DNA of 64,000 nt, from the NCBI RefSeq assembly GCF_033963835.1, contig NZ_JAXBME010000004.1:248001-312000 (forward strand), in the 5' to 3' direction. The position numbers and the translations under genes are program-made. The notes under the pieces are model-generated. The model made no database searches, had not been told where the DNA came from, and saw nothing but the letters and a program-made list of their open reading frames with translations. The stretch is from Cytobacillus sp. IB215665. Its GTDB lineage: Bacteria; Bacillota; Bacilli; Bacillales; SM2101. Positions 10,635 to 19,286 of the stretch are shown one piece after another; the stretch's first letter is position 1, and each line of letters opens with the position of its first letter.

Positions 10635-11285
10635 ATGATAAAGGTAGCACCTTCAGTATTATCAGCAGATTTTTCACGATTAGCGGATGAAATAACAGAT
10701 GTGGTCGAAGGAGGCGCTGATTATATTCATATTGATGTGATGGATGGTCATTTTGTCCCAAACATTACGATAGGCCCTTTAATTGTTGATGCAATTCGTC
10801 CAATTACAAATATACCACTAGATGTTCATCTTATGATTGAGAATCCAGATACATACATTCCGATGTTCGCGAAGGCAGGAGCTGATATTATTTCAGTTCA
10901 CGTAGAAGCATGTCCTCACTTGCATAGGACAATTCACCTTATTAAAGAACACGGTGTGAAAGCTGGTGTAGTACTTAATCCATCAACTCCAGTTGAATCT
11001 ATTCAACATATACTAGAGGATATTGATTTAGTATTACTAATGACAGTGAACCCAGGTTTCGGAGGTCAACAATTTATACATTCAGTTATTCCGAAAATAG
11101 AAGCAGTATCAAAGATGATACAAGATAAAGGGTTACAAGTCGAAATTGAGGTAGACGGTGGTGTAAATGTTGAGACAGCCCCGATATGTGTAAAAGCAGG
11201 AGCAAATGTCTTAGTGGCTGGATCTGCAGTGTATAATAAACAAAATCGTAAAGAGGCTATTGAGAGTATCCGAGGGATAAACTAA
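10635..11285 (+). CDS. rpe: Rpe: ribulose-5-phosphate 3-epimerase
   Basis: Interconverts ribulose 5-phosphate and xylulose 5-phosphate in the pentose phosphate pathway. A TIM-barrel protein of 216 residues with the family blocks SVLSADF, HIDVMDGHFVPNITIG (metal ligands and active site), MTVNPGFGGQ (phosphate binding) and EVDGGVN (catalytic Asp). It closes the operon started upstream: a strong terminator hairpin follows 33 bases after the stop. Confidence 0.96.
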   Translation: MIKVAPSVLSADFSRLADEITDVVEGGADYIHIDVMDGHFVPNITIGPLIVDAIRPITNIPLDVHLMIENPDTYIPMFAKAGADIISVHVEACPHLHRTIHLIKEHGVKAGVVLNPSTPVESIQHILEDIDLVLLMTVNPGFGGQQFIHSVIPKIEAVSKMIQDKGLQVEIEVDGGVNVETAPICVKAGANVLVAGSAVYNKQNRKEAIESIRGIN

Positions 11286-11317
11286 ACTCGCTAAATGGTA
11301 GCTTGCATACGAACTTG

Positions 11318-11346
11318 AAAGGATATCTTAGGTGATATCCTTTTTT
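11318..11346 (+). terminator. Rho-independent terminator after rpe
   Basis: GGATATC (11321-11327) pairs with GATATCC (11334-11340) around a short loop and is followed directly by six T. This is the end of the coaBC-to-rpe transcription unit. Confidence 0.85.
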
Positions 11347-11351
11347 ACGTA

Positions 11352-11505
11352 GGCTATTGATTTCTGTGTGTTATCCTAAAATCATAAACACTTTTTCATA
11401 TCAATTTCGTGGTATCCTTTCTTCAATAATTCAATGGCAATCGAATATACGGCTGTTAGCTACGCTAATTTTGTAACAATAGTAATAAGGATTAATAAGA
11501 GGGCT
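11352..11505 (-). mobile_element. MITE-like intergenic repeat, degenerate copy (rpe-thiN)
   Basis: A 154-bp stretch that aligns, in reverse orientation, with the consensus of the MITE family described at 51655 and 27843. Shared blocks are the GGCT end, TTTCGTGGtATCcTTTCTT, and CTAATTTtGTaACAATAGtAA near the far end. Flanking 8-mers TTTACGTA and TTTACAAA agree at 6 of 8 positions, as expected of an aged target duplication. The copy has diverged strongly, so the boundaries are approximate. Confidence 0.55.
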
Positions 11506-11546
11506 TTTACAAATATAACGTAATATAAAGATAGGTGATGATAGAT

Positions 11547-12188
11547 ATGATCATAAATATTGTAGGTGGAGGTCCTATTCGTTATGTTCCCTCTCTTCAA
11601 CAGTATAACTGTGAAGATTGCTTATGGGTTGGTGCTGACAGAGGTGTTTTATATTTAATTCATTCAGATATTGTTCCTAGCCACGCATTTGGAGACTTTG
11701 ATTCTATTACAGCAGATGAGATGAGGTATATTGAACAAAAGCTAAAACACGTTCATTTATTTCCAGAAGAAAAAGATTTAACTGATATAGAAATTGCTCT
11801 TCAATGGGCTTTAGCACAACAACCAACGACAATTCAAATGTTTGGCTGTTCTGGAGGGAGATTAGATCATCTGTTAGGCAATATACAGCTTCTCGTGAAT
11901 GGACTGACAAAAGATGTACAAATTCATTTAATTGATACCCAAAATAATGTGACGATGTATGAACCAGGTTCATACTATGTAAATAAACATGAAAGTTATC
12001 GTTACATATCTTTTCTTCCTTTTTCTAAAGAAGTAGAGCAACTATCTTTATCTGGGTTTAAATATCCATTAGAAAATTGTCATATAACATTAGGATCGAC
12101 ATTATGTATTAGTAATGAACTAAATGATGATCGAGGTACTTTTTCATTTACTAGTGGCATATTATTGATGGTAAGAAGCACAGACTGA
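11547..12188 (+). CDS. thiN: ThiN: thiamine pyrophosphokinase
   Basis: Transfers pyrophosphate from ATP to thiamine, giving thiamine diphosphate. Motifs are IVGGGPI at the N terminus, WVGADRG, AFGDFDS, EKDLTDIEIAL (metal/ATP site), GGRLDHLLGN and the C-terminal TLGSTLCISNEL. The ATG at 11547 is preferred because AGGTGAT ends 7 bases upstream; GTG at 11535 or ATG at 11538 would place the start inside the ribosome-binding site. Length 213 residues. A loose inverted repeat with seven T at about 12190-12226 may be a weak terminator. Confidence 0.93.
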   Translation: MIINIVGGGPIRYVPSLQQYNCEDCLWVGADRGVLYLIHSDIVPSHAFGDFDSITADEMRYIEQKLKHVHLFPEEKDLTDIEIALQWALAQQPTTIQMFGCSGGRLDHLLGNIQLLVNGLTKDVQIHLIDTQNNVTMYEPGSYYVNKHESYRYISFLPFSKEVEQLSLSGFKYPLENCHITLGSTLCISNELNDDRGTFSFTSGILLMVRSTD

Positions 12189-12189
12189 T

Positions 12190-12226
12190 ACCGCTAATGA
12201 GAGTGTTAATAGGTACTTTTTTTGCA
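12190..12226 (+). terminator. Probable weak terminator after thiN
   Basis: TACC (12190-12193) can pair with GGTA (12212-12215), with a few further imperfect pairs. A run of seven T follows. The stem is poor, so the call rests mainly on position and the T tract. Confidence 0.4.
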
Positions 12227-12320
12227 TTCTTGAATATACTTATAGAGGAAATTATACAGAAAAATTACAGGCTTATTGAATCGAAATGTCATGCGTGGAC
12301 CATTGGTGAGGAGGGAAACA

Positions 12321-12404
12321 ATGAAATTTTATACGATTAAATTACCGAGATTTTTAGGTGGAATTATTAGAGCAATGCTTGGGACTTTTAAGAAAAAAGA
12401 ATAG
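12321..12404 (+). CDS. spoVM: SpoVM: amphipathic spore-coat anchoring peptide
   Basis: A 27-residue sporulation peptide that lies flat on the convex forespore membrane and anchors SpoIVA at the start of coat assembly. The encoded peptide begins MKFYTIKLPRFLGG and has the key Pro9 and the amphipathic helix; only a few conservative changes from the 26-residue B. subtilis form are seen. A GGAGG ribosome-binding site sits 7 bases upstream. Upstream, GAATATA (12232) and ATTATACAG (12251) loosely resemble sigma-E -35/-10 elements, as would suit mother-cell expression; this promoter is tentative. Location between thiN and rpmB is the same as in B. subtilis. Confidence 0.93.
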   Translation: MKFYTIKLPRFLGGIIRAMLGTFKKKE

Positions 12405-12405
12405 T

Positions 12406-12437
12406 AAAAAAAGCACCGATAGTCAGGTGCTTTTTTT
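12406..12437. terminator. Bidirectional terminator between convergent spoVM and rpmB
   Basis: GCACC (12413-12417) pairs with GGTGC (12426-12430). The stem is flanked by an A tract on the left and a T tract on the right, so it can stop transcripts arriving from either side. Confidence 0.85.
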
Positions 12438-12464
12438 ACTGATGCAAACGGTTAATATACTTTA

Positions 12465-12653
12465 TTAAACGCGTTCTACCTTACCAGATTTTAGAGCTCT
12501 AGCAGATACATATACACGTTTAGGTTTTCCGTCAACTAAAATACGTACTTTTTGAAGGTTCGCACCCCATTTGCGCTTTGTAGCGTTCATTGCATGGGAA
12601 CGTGCATTACCTGAACGAGTCTTTCTACCAGTAACAACACATTTACGTGCCAT
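12465..12653 (-). CDS. rpmB: Ribosomal protein L28
   Basis: Large-subunit protein of 62 residues beginning [20 protein letters not shown]. Only two Cys-like zinc positions are hinted at (a single Cys4), so it is probably the zinc-free form. The start at 12653 is chosen because the minus strand carries GGAGGGAGA just before it; an in-frame upstream ATG at 12677 would add eight unlikely residues. It is the only confident minus-strand gene in the window and is monocistronic, as in B. subtilis. Confidence 0.96.
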   Translation of the reverse strand: MARKCVVTGRKTRSGNARSHAMNATKRKWGANLQKVRILVDGKPKRVYVSARALKSGKVERV

Positions 12654-12724
12654 GTCTATCTCCCTCCTAACTTCCATAAAGCTTTCAAAAAGACTTCAAT
12701 ATTTGCTATAAGAAATACTTATAT

Positions 12725-12753
12725 AATTTACCACACATCAATTCATATTGCAA
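12725..12753 (-). promoter_or_regulatory. Likely sigma-A promoter of rpmB
   Basis: On the minus strand, TTGCAA (12753-12748) and TAAATT (12730-12725) are separated by 17 bases and lie about 75 bases before the rpmB start codon. Confidence 0.5.
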
Positions 12754-12785
12754 CAGTTCAATAAGAAGCTTTCAAGAAAATCTAC

Positions 12786-12816
12786 TTGACAGATACGTAT
12801 TGGGGCAGATTATAAT
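12786..12816 (+). promoter_or_regulatory. Sigma-A-like promoter of yloU-fakA
   Basis: A consensus -35 TTGACA (12786-12791) lies upstream of TTATAAT (12810-12816); the spacing is 18-19 bases, slightly long. It is the best promoter match in the rpmB-yloU divergent region. Confidence 0.6.
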
Positions 12817-12832
12817 TAGCCGTCGGCTAATT
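12814..12832 (+). promoter_or_regulatory. Perfect 8+8 bp dyad overlapping the yloU promoter (candidate operator)
   Basis: AATTAGCC-GTC-GGCTAATT is a perfect inverted repeat with a 3-base centre that begins inside the -10 element. Position and symmetry fit a repressor site; no regulator is identified. Confidence 0.5.
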
Positions 12833-12911
12833 TACAGTATTACTTTTAAAAAAATTGTTATTATAGTAAAATGACCTTAATCAGGTGTACAATTCCAAAG
12901 GAGGAACGTTT

Positions 12912-13274
12912 ATGTCCATTGAACTAAAAACAAAATACGGGCAGATTGAAATCTTGAACGATGTGGTTGCAACGATTGCTGGCGGAGCTGCAATAGACTG
13001 CTACGGGATAGTTGGTATGGCATCAAAGAATCAAATTAAAGATGGCTTAACGGACATATTACGCAAAGATAATTTTACCAAGGGAGTCATTGTTCGACAA
13101 GAGGATGATAACCTTCAGATCGATATGTATATTATAGTTGGTTATGGAACTAAGATTTCCGAGGTTGCAAATAATGTACAAACAAAAGTGAAATATACGT
13201 TAGATCAAACAATCGGACTAGCAGTAGATGCTGTAAATATTTATGTACAAGGAGTTCGTGTTACGAACGCATAG
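12912..13274 (+). CDS. yloU: YloU: Asp23/Gls24-family protein
   Basis: A 120-residue Asp23-family (alkaline-shock-type) cytosolic or membrane-associated protein whose biochemical role is unsettled. It is close to B. subtilis YloU over its whole length, for example AIDCYGIVGMASKNQIKDGL and the C-terminal VNIYVQGVRVTN. The ATG at 12912 has AAAGGAGG 7 bases upstream. It is followed 15 bases later by fakA, the arrangement kept across Bacilli, which suggests a link to fatty-acid kinase function or membrane stress. Confidence 0.92.
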   Translation: MSIELKTKYGQIEILNDVVATIAGGAAIDCYGIVGMASKNQIKDGLTDILRKDNFTKGVIVRQEDDNLQIDMYIIVGYGTKISEVANNVQTKVKYTLDQTIGLAVDAVNIYVQGVRVTNA

Positions 13275-13289
13275 TAAGGAGGAAACATC

Positions 13290-14960
13290 TTGTCTTTAAC
13301 GAAATTAAGTGGAGAACGTTTTATTAAAATGGTCATCCAGGGGTCTAAAAATTTAGCTAATCATTCAAAACTAGTGGATGCACTAAACGTTTTTCCTGTT
13401 CCAGACGGTGACACTGGAACTAATATGAATTTATCTATGTCGTCTGGAGCAAAGGAAGTTTCCAACGTTACTTCCGACCATATTGGGAAAGTAGGAAAAT
13501 CGCTTTCAAAAGGTTTGTTAATGGGCGCGAGAGGTAATTCTGGTGTTATATTATCTCAACTTTTTCGAGGATTCGCTACAGCGATAGAACATAAGGAAAG
13601 TATTAATAGCGTGGAGTTTGCTGAAGCGTTTGCCTCGGGAGTTAAAACTGCTTATAAATCTGTGATGAAGCCTGTTGAAGGGACGATCTTAACAGTCGCA
13701 AAAGATGCTGCAAATCGAGGACTTTCAGTTGCTGAACATGAAACAGATATAATCCTGTTAATGGAAGAGATTGTGAAGGAAGCGAGATCTTCTCTTATTA
13801 GAACGCCTGAATTGTTACCAGTATTAAAGGAAGTTGGGGTTGTTGACAGTGGAGGTCAAGGCCTTGTTTTTGTGTATGAAGGTTTTTTGGCGGAACTTAA
13901 AGATGAAACAATTATACAATCATCTACCATCCCTACTATGACTGAATTAATTAACGCAGAACATCATAAAAGTATACAAAGCCATATGGATACAGAAGAT
14001 ATTGAATTTGGGTATTGTACAGAATTTATGGTGAAGTTTAGTGAAGACAACCAAGATACGCCATCTTTTTCTCAAGAGCAATTTCGTAATGATTTAAGTG
14101 CACATGGTGATTCATTATTAGTTGTTTCTGATGAAGAGGTTGTGAAGGTCCACATTCACACTGAAGAACCAGGAGAAGTACTGTCATATGGGAAACGATA
14201 CGGCTCTTTAATTAATATGAAAATAGAAAACATGAGAGAGCAACATAGTAATATAGTTAACACTACGGAAGAAATAATACAGCCAAGAGAGGTTGCTCAA
14301 CAAAAGCCTTATGGAATTATTTCAGTAGCAATGGGGTCAGGAATTGCAGATTTATTTAAAAGCATTGGCGCACATTCTGTCATTGAGGGCGGACAAACGA
14401 TGAATCCGAGTACTGAAGATTTTGTTAATGCGATAAATGAAGTAAATGCCGATAATATTATTATTCTACCGAATAATAAAAATATCATCTTAGCTGCTCA
14501 ACAAGCAGCTACAGTTGTTGAAGGAAATGTAGTAGTCATTCCGTCTAAAACAGTACCTCAAGGTATGGTTTCATTACTGGCTTTTAACCCGACAATCGAA
14601 TTAACTCAAAATGAACAGTTAATGACAGATGCACTAAGTGGTGTGAAAACTGGACAAGTTACTTATGCCATTCGTGATACGAATATTGATGGCTTAGATA
14701 TATCCAAAAACGATTTTATGGGAATAAATGATGGCAAGATTGATGTAACGAATGAAGACAAAGTAGCTGTTGCGAAAGACTTGCTCGACAATATGATAGA
14801 TGAAGATGATGAAATTATTACGATTCTCTTCGGTGAAGATGCAGCTGAAGACGAAGTAGAGGAGCTTGTTTCATATATAGAAGCTCAGTATACAGAAATT
14901 GAAGTTGAAGTGCATAATGGGAAACAGCCTCTATACTCATTTGTTTTTGCTATAGAATAA
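13290..14960 (+). CDS. fakA: FakA (YloV): fatty acid kinase catalytic subunit
   Basis: Phosphorylates fatty acids bound to a FakB (DegV-family) partner so that they can enter phospholipid synthesis through PlsX/PlsY. The N-terminal DhaL-type ATP-binding domain (about 1-205) has PVPDGDTGTNMNLS and GARGNSGVILSQ, the Asp residues that hold magnesium-ADP. A middle domain and a C-terminal FakB-interacting domain follow, with GGQTMNPSTED. Length 556 residues. Translation starts at TTG, with AAGGAGG 8 bases before. plsX lies about 5 kb downstream. Confidence 0.93.
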   Translation: MSLTKLSGERFIKMVIQGSKNLANHSKLVDALNVFPVPDGDTGTNMNLSMSSGAKEVSNVTSDHIGKVGKSLSKGLLMGARGNSGVILSQLFRGFATAIEHKESINSVEFAEAFASGVKTAYKSVMKPVEGTILTVAKDAANRGLSVAEHETDIILLMEEIVKEARSSLIRTPELLPVLKEVGVVDSGGQGLVFVYEGFLAELKDETIIQSSTIPTMTELINAEHHKSIQSHMDTEDIEFGYCTEFMVKFSEDNQDTPSFSQEQFRNDLSAHGDSLLVVSDEEVVKVHIHTEEPGEVLSYGKRYGSLINMKIENMREQHSNIVNTTEEIIQPREVAQQKPYGIISVAMGSGIADLFKSIGAHSVIEGGQTMNPSTEDFVNAINEVNADNIIILPNNKNIILAAQQAATVVEGNVVVIPSKTVPQGMVSLLAFNPTIELTQNEQLMTDALSGVKTGQVTYAIRDTNIDGLDISKNDFMGINDGKIDVTNEDKVAVAKDLLDNMIDEDDEIITILFGEDAAEDEVEELVSYIEAQYTEIEVEVHNGKQPLYSFVFAIE

Positions 14961-15040
14961 TTGGAGTAGATTAACAAATTATAACATTCATATACGCTCT
15001 TTCATTTTAATCTAGCTAATATTCTTCTTCGCTAGAGCTT

Positions 15041-15085
15041 CTTCACCCATTCTCCAAAGATAAAGTCTTAGGTGAATGGGTGAAG
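15041..15085. repeat. Hairpin repeat family 2, copy 1
   Basis: CTTCACCCATTC (15041-15052) and GAATGGGTGAAG (15074-15085) form a perfect 12-bp stem, extendable by CC/GG. The same CTTCACCCAT...ATGGGTGAAG arms recur at 32174-32223 with a different loop, so this is a repeated palindromic unit and not a private terminator. No T tract follows. Confidence 0.65.
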
Positions 15086-15164
15086 CACTTATAATAGGTA
15101 AAGTACTAACAAGCAGCTACGTAATTGTAACCGGCTGTTTTTACGTTAAATGTTGTTTTTCAAA

Positions 15165-15328
15165 TGCTGTTTGCGCATAGCTTGTTACTTTTCGTTCTAA
15201 AATATATACGCTGTATTCATCTAGCTTTTGTAGCATCTTTTCTACTTTAGATTTATGTTGAGCTCTCATAACAATGATTATATTGTTCAATTTTAGTAAA
15301 AATAACAACAGTGTTTACGAAAAGAACT
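15165..15328 (-). mobile_element. MITE-like repeat, degenerate copy (fakA-sdaAB)
   Basis: Reverse-orientation copy of the family. It begins GCTGTTTGCGCATagcTTGTTaCTTTTCG, contains GTaGCATCTTTTCT in the middle and ends AACAACAgtGTTTACGAAAAGAaC. A further isolated end, GGCTGTTTTTACGTTAAATGTTG, lies just upstream at 15133, suggesting nested or tandem insertion. The 644-base gap between fakA and sdaAB is otherwise occupied by hairpin family 2 and by the possible coding relic at 15345-15553. Confidence 0.65.
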
Positions 15329-15344
15329 TTTATTAATAAGAAGT

Positions 15345-15553
15345 TTACACACCTTCGGGATGAGCGTTGTGGTAAACCACGCCTTTATCCTCAATTATAG
15401 GAACAAGTATGCGAAAACAATCTTATAATAATTGAAGGTGTTGCACATATATATGTTGTCTAGCTCAGGTGCTAATCCCATCGAGGTTGCTTCACCAATG
15501 CACTCGATATCAGAAAGCGCATTCATTGAAATGGCACCAGAACTGTCTGGATG
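15345..15553 (-). pseudogene. Possible decayed coding fragment, minus strand, unknown family
   Basis: Two adjacent minus-strand frames read like parts of one protein. The first spans 15553 to about 15400 and includes ISMNALSDIECIGEATSMG. The second, in another frame, spans about 15415 to a TAA at 15345-15347 and includes IIEDKGVVYHNAHPEGV. A TAG precedes the first and a frameshift separates the two. No family is recognised. The plus strand over 15453-15608 is also open for about 50 codons, so a chance reading is quite possible. Confidence 0.25.
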
Positions 15554-15604
15554 CTATTTGTCTTTAGTGCATCTCAAATATGATAATAAAGGGAGAAGTT
15601 TATT

Positions 15605-16267
15605 GTGAAATATAAAAGTGTATTTGATATTATCGGCCCTATTATGATTGGTCCATCAAGTTCACACACTGCAGGTGCTGCAAGAATAGGTAAAGTTGCG
15701 CGAAGTCTATTTGGACGTCAGCCGAAGTGGGCACAAATATCTTTTTATGGGTCTTTTGCTGAAACGTATAAAGGACATGGTACTGACATTGCACTTGTTG
15801 GTGGACTGCTCGACTTTGAGACAGATGATGAACGAATTAAATCGTCCCTAGATATTGCCAATCAGTTAGGCATAAATATTATTTTCCGAAGAGCAGAAGC
15901 TATTACTGACCACCCTAATACTGCAAGGGTACGTATAGGAGATGATGATGGAGAATTAGAGCTAGTTGGTATTTCCATCGGCGGTGGGAAAATTGAAATT
16001 ATTGAACTTAATGGATTTGAACTTAAGCTATCTGGTCATCATCCAGCTATACTCATTGCTCATAATGACAAATTTGGAGCGATAGCTGCTGTTGCCAACG
16101 TATTGGCAAAATTTAAAATTAACGTAGGACATATGGAAGTTTCACGTAAAGAAAAAGGCAAGCTTGCATTAATGACAATTGAACTAGATCAAAATATTGA
16201 GCAATTTGTTTTAGATGAGCTTGATTCACTTCCGAATATTTTACAAGTGACGAAAATCGTAGATTAA
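15605..16267 (+). CDS. sdaAB: SdaAB: L-serine dehydratase, beta subunit
   Basis: Regulatory/structural subunit of the iron-sulfur L-serine deaminase, which converts serine to pyruvate and ammonia. It begins with IGPIMIGPSSSHTAGAARIG, the conserved serine-binding segment, and ends with an ACT domain (about 145-220) for serine binding. Length 220 residues. The GTG start at 15605 follows a GGGAGAAG site. The alpha subunit follows 42 bases later. Confidence 0.95.
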   Translation: MKYKSVFDIIGPIMIGPSSSHTAGAARIGKVARSLFGRQPKWAQISFYGSFAETYKGHGTDIALVGGLLDFETDDERIKSSLDIANQLGINIIFRRAEAITDHPNTARVRIGDDDGELELVGISIGGGKIEIIELNGFELKLSGHHPAILIAHNDKFGAIAAVANVLAKFKINVGHMEVSRKEKGKLALMTIELDQNIEQFVLDELDSLPNILQVTKIVD

Positions 16268-16309
16268 GAAAAGAATATGTCCAGCTAAGTATATAAGGGG
16301 GAAATCTAA

Positions 16310-17197
16310 ATGTTTCGTAACGTAGCTGAATTAATTAAGTTAGCGAATGAGCAGAATGTAAAAATTTCTGAAGTGATGATTCAACAAGAGATGGAAGTAA
16401 AGCAAAAGAGTCGTTCAGAAATACTCGATCAAATGGAAAAAAATTTAGAGGTTATGGAAAAAGCTGTTGAGAAGGGTCTTTCAGGAGTAAAATCATTTTC
16501 TGGATTAACAGGCGGAGACGCATTATTATTACAATCATATATACAAAAAGGAAATTTCTTATCAGGTGAAACGATTTTGGATGCAGTAAGTAAAGCAGTA
16601 GCGACAAACGAAGTTAATGCTGCAATGGGAACGATCTGTGCTACACCAACAGCTGGTTCAGCAGGAGTTGTACCAGGCACACTCTTTGCTGTCAAAAATA
16701 AACTAAATCCATCTAGGGAACAGATGGTTGAGTTTTTATTCACTTCAGGAGCTTTCGGTTTTGTAGTAGCTAACAATGCATCAATTTCAGGTGCTGCAGG
16801 TGGATGTCAAGCTGAGGTAGGTTCAGCCGCAGGAATGGCAGCAGCAGCAATCGTTGAAATGGCAGGTGGAACACCTAGTCAATCAGCAGAAGCGATGGCT
16901 ATTACTTTAAAGAATATGCTCGGCTTAGTTTGTGACCCAGTTGCAGGGTTAGTAGAAGTTCCTTGTGTAAAAAGGAATGCGATGGGGGCTGCAAATGCAA
17001 TGGTTGCAGCAGATATGGCATTAGCAGGTATAACGAGTCGAATCCCTTGTGATGAAGTAATAGATGCTATGTATCAAATTGGTCAAAATATGCCAACTTC
17101 GTTAAAAGAAACAGCGCGAGGAGGGTTAGCGGCAACGCCAACTGGTAAAGAGCTTGAACAAAAAATATTTGGCGTTTCGCTAGGTACAAGTGAGTAA
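16310..17197 (+). CDS. sdaAA: SdaAA: L-serine dehydratase, alpha subunit
   Basis: Catalytic subunit carrying the oxygen-sensitive [4Fe-4S] cluster. Candidate cluster cysteines are in GTICATPTAGSAG, LVCDPVAGL and VEVPCVKRN, the three typical positions. Glycine/alanine-rich blocks (ISGAAGGCQAEVGSAAGMAAA) match the family. Length 295 residues. Its stop overlaps recG by 8 bases. Confidence 0.95.
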   Translation: MFRNVAELIKLANEQNVKISEVMIQQEMEVKQKSRSEILDQMEKNLEVMEKAVEKGLSGVKSFSGLTGGDALLLQSYIQKGNFLSGETILDAVSKAVATNEVNAAMGTICATPTAGSAGVVPGTLFAVKNKLNPSREQMVEFLFTSGAFGFVVANNASISGAAGGCQAEVGSAAGMAAAAIVEMAGGTPSQSAEAMAITLKNMLGLVCDPVAGLVEVPCVKRNAMGAANAMVAADMALAGITSRIPCDEVIDAMYQIGQNMPTSLKETARGGLAATPTGKELEQKIFGVSLGTSE

Positions 17198-19238
17198 GGA
17201 AGTAACAGATTTAGTAACTTCAATTAAAGGGATTGGTGAAGAAACAGCACTATCATTAAATGATATGGGTATACAAACCGTATTAGATCTCCTTGAGTAT
17301 TTTCCTTACAAATATGAAGACTATCAATTGCGGGATTTAGCTGATGTAAAACATGAAGAAAAAGTTACAGTGGAAGGGAAGGTCCATAGTGAACCTTCTC
17401 TAACTTATTATGGAAAAAAGAAATCTAGACTCACATTTCGTTTACTTGTCGGTAGGTATTTAATTACGGTAACTTGCTTTAATAGACCGTACTATAAAAA
17501 ACAGCTTTCTATCAATGCAATTATAACCGTTACTGGCAAATGGGATCAGCACCGCCAAACAATAACAGTGAGCGAACTTTCTTTCTCACCTCATCAAAAA
17601 AATAGTGAGATAGAGCCAACCTACGCAATCAAAGGGAAGGTAACTGTTAAAGGAATGCGAAGATTTATGTCTTTAGCACTAAATCAATATAGCACATTAA
17701 TTGAAGAAAATTTGCCTATCTCTTTACTACAAAAGTATCGATTAGTTGATAAGAAAGATGCTATACAAGCGATTCACTTACCTTTATCACATGAAGATTT
17801 AAAACAAGCAAGAAGAAGGTTTGTTTACGAAGAATTTTTACTATTTCAATTACAAATGCAAACACTTCGAAAGTTCGAGAGGGAACAATCTGTAGGTGTA
17901 GTGATGGAATATCCAAAAAATGAGCTTGACAGCTTTATTGACCAATTACCTTTCCCACTAACTAATGCCCAAAATCGTGTTGTCCACGAAATTACAAGTG
18001 ATTTAGCAACACCTTACCGCATGAATCGGTTATTACAAGGTGATGTTGGATCTGGAAAGACTGTTGTAGCAGCGATTTCACTTTTTGCAACTGTGTTGGC
18101 AGGATATCAGGGAGCCTTGATGGTTCCAACGGAAATATTAGCAGAACAGCATGAATACTCATTGAAGCAGTTATTTAGTGCTTTTCCAATGCGTATTGAG
18201 TTGTTAACGAGCTCTGTGAAAGGGAAAAAGCGTAGAGAAATAATTGACCAACTAACGCGTGGTGAAATCGATATTATCGTTGGAACACATGCATTAATTC
18301 AAGATGAGATTTCATTCAATAAATTGGGTCTTGTTATTACTGATGAACAGCATCGTTTTGGAGTAGCACAACGTAGAACGTTAAGAGAAAAAGGTGAAAA
18401 TGCCCATGTTCTATTTATGACTGCTACGCCTATCCCTCGAACTCTAGCAATCACTGTTTTTGGAGAAATGGATGTTTCAGTAATAGACGAAATGCCAGCT
18501 GGTAGAAAAGAGATAGAAACATACTGGGCAAGACACGACATGCTTGAGAGAGTCCTTGAGTTCATGAAACAAGAGCTGATCAAAGGAAGACAAGCTTATA
18601 TCATCTGTCCACTCATTGAAGAATCTGATAAATTGGACGTGCAAAATGCGATAGATGTCCATAGTATTTTGACACAATATTTTAGCAATAAATATCATAT
18701 TGGACTAATGCATGGTAAACTTCCTTCTGCAGAGAAGGAAGCTGTAATGAGAGACTTTAGTACAAATAACGTTCAAGTGCTTGTTTCAACAACTGTTGTT
18801 GAAGTTGGAGTAAACGTTCCAAATGCCACATTTATGTTAATTTATGATGCAGATCGTTTCGGGTTGTCACAATTACATCAGCTTCGAGGTCGTGTTGGTC
18901 GTGGTGAGAATCAGTCTTATTGCATATTGCTAGCGGACCCAAAATCAGAAGTAGGTAAAGAGCGAATGAATATCATGACAGAAACAAATGATGGTTTTAA
19001 GCTATCTGAAAAGGACCTAGAGCTTCGTGGGCCTGGTGATTTCTTTGGTAAAAAGCAAAGTGGTGTTCCAGAGTTTAAAGTGGCTGATATGGTACATGAT
19101 TATCGTGCATTGGAAGTAGCCAGAGATGATGCTGCTAAGCTTATTCAATCAACCGCATTTTGGCAAAATAATGAGTATGAGGAACTAAGAAAATACTTGC
19201 AACAAACCGGTGCTTTACATGGAGAAAAACTGGATTAA
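17190..19238 (+). CDS. recG: RecG: branched-DNA helicase
   Basis: ATP-dependent translocase that remodels forks and Holliday junctions. The N-terminal wedge/OB domain (about 1-180) contains VTVEGKVHSEPSLTYYGKK. The helicase has Walker A GDVGSGKT (about 284-291), the Walker B/DExH box TDEQHRFG, ATPIPRT, and the C-terminal QLRGRVGRG and TRG-type segment. Length 682 residues is standard. The GTG start lies within the sdaAA end, so translation is coupled. The gene order sdaAB-sdaAA-recG-fapR matches B. subtilis. Confidence 0.96.
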   Translation: MSKEVTDLVTSIKGIGEETALSLNDMGIQTVLDLLEYFPYKYEDYQLRDLADVKHEEKVTVEGKVHSEPSLTYYGKKKSRLTFRLLVGRYLITVTCFNRPYYKKQLSINAIITVTGKWDQHRQTITVSELSFSPHQKNSEIEPTYAIKGKVTVKGMRRFMSLALNQYSTLIEENLPISLLQKYRLVDKKDAIQAIHLPLSHEDLKQARRRFVYEEFLLFQLQMQTLRKFEREQSVGVVMEYPKNELDSFIDQLPFPLTNAQNRVVHEITSDLATPYRMNRLLQGDVGSGKTVVAAISLFATVLAGYQGALMVPTEILAEQHEYSLKQLFSAFPMRIELLTSSVKGKKRREIIDQLTRGEIDIIVGTHALIQDEISFNKLGLVITDEQHRFGVAQRRTLREKGENAHVLFMTATPIPRTLAITVFGEMDVSVIDEMPAGRKEIETYWARHDMLERVLEFMKQELIKGRQAYIICPLIEESDKLDVQNAIDVHSILTQYFSNKYHIGLMHGKLPSAEKEAVMRDFSTNNVQVLVSTTVVEVGVNVPNATFMLIYDADRFGLSQLHQLRGRVGRGENQSYCILLADPKSEVGKERMNIMTETNDGFKLSEKDLELRGPGDFFGKKQSGVPEFKVADMVHDYRALEVARDDAAKLIQSTAFWQNNEYEELRKYLQQTGALHGEKLD

Positions 19239-19253
19239 TAACAGATTGATTAT

Positions 19254-19282
19254 TTGCAAATTGAAGCATTTAATTATATACT
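19254..19282 (+). promoter_or_regulatory. Sigma-A promoter of the fapR-plsX-fabD-fabG operon
   Basis: TTGCAA (19254-19259) and TATACT (19277-19282) are 17 bases apart, immediately upstream of the FapR operator. Confidence 0.75.
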
Positions 19283-19286
19283 ACTA

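Noticed and set aside
15453-15608. 50-codon plus-strand frame ending at the sdaAB start
   Set aside because: No ribosome-binding site and no family match; noted only as a competing reading of the possible minus-strand relic.
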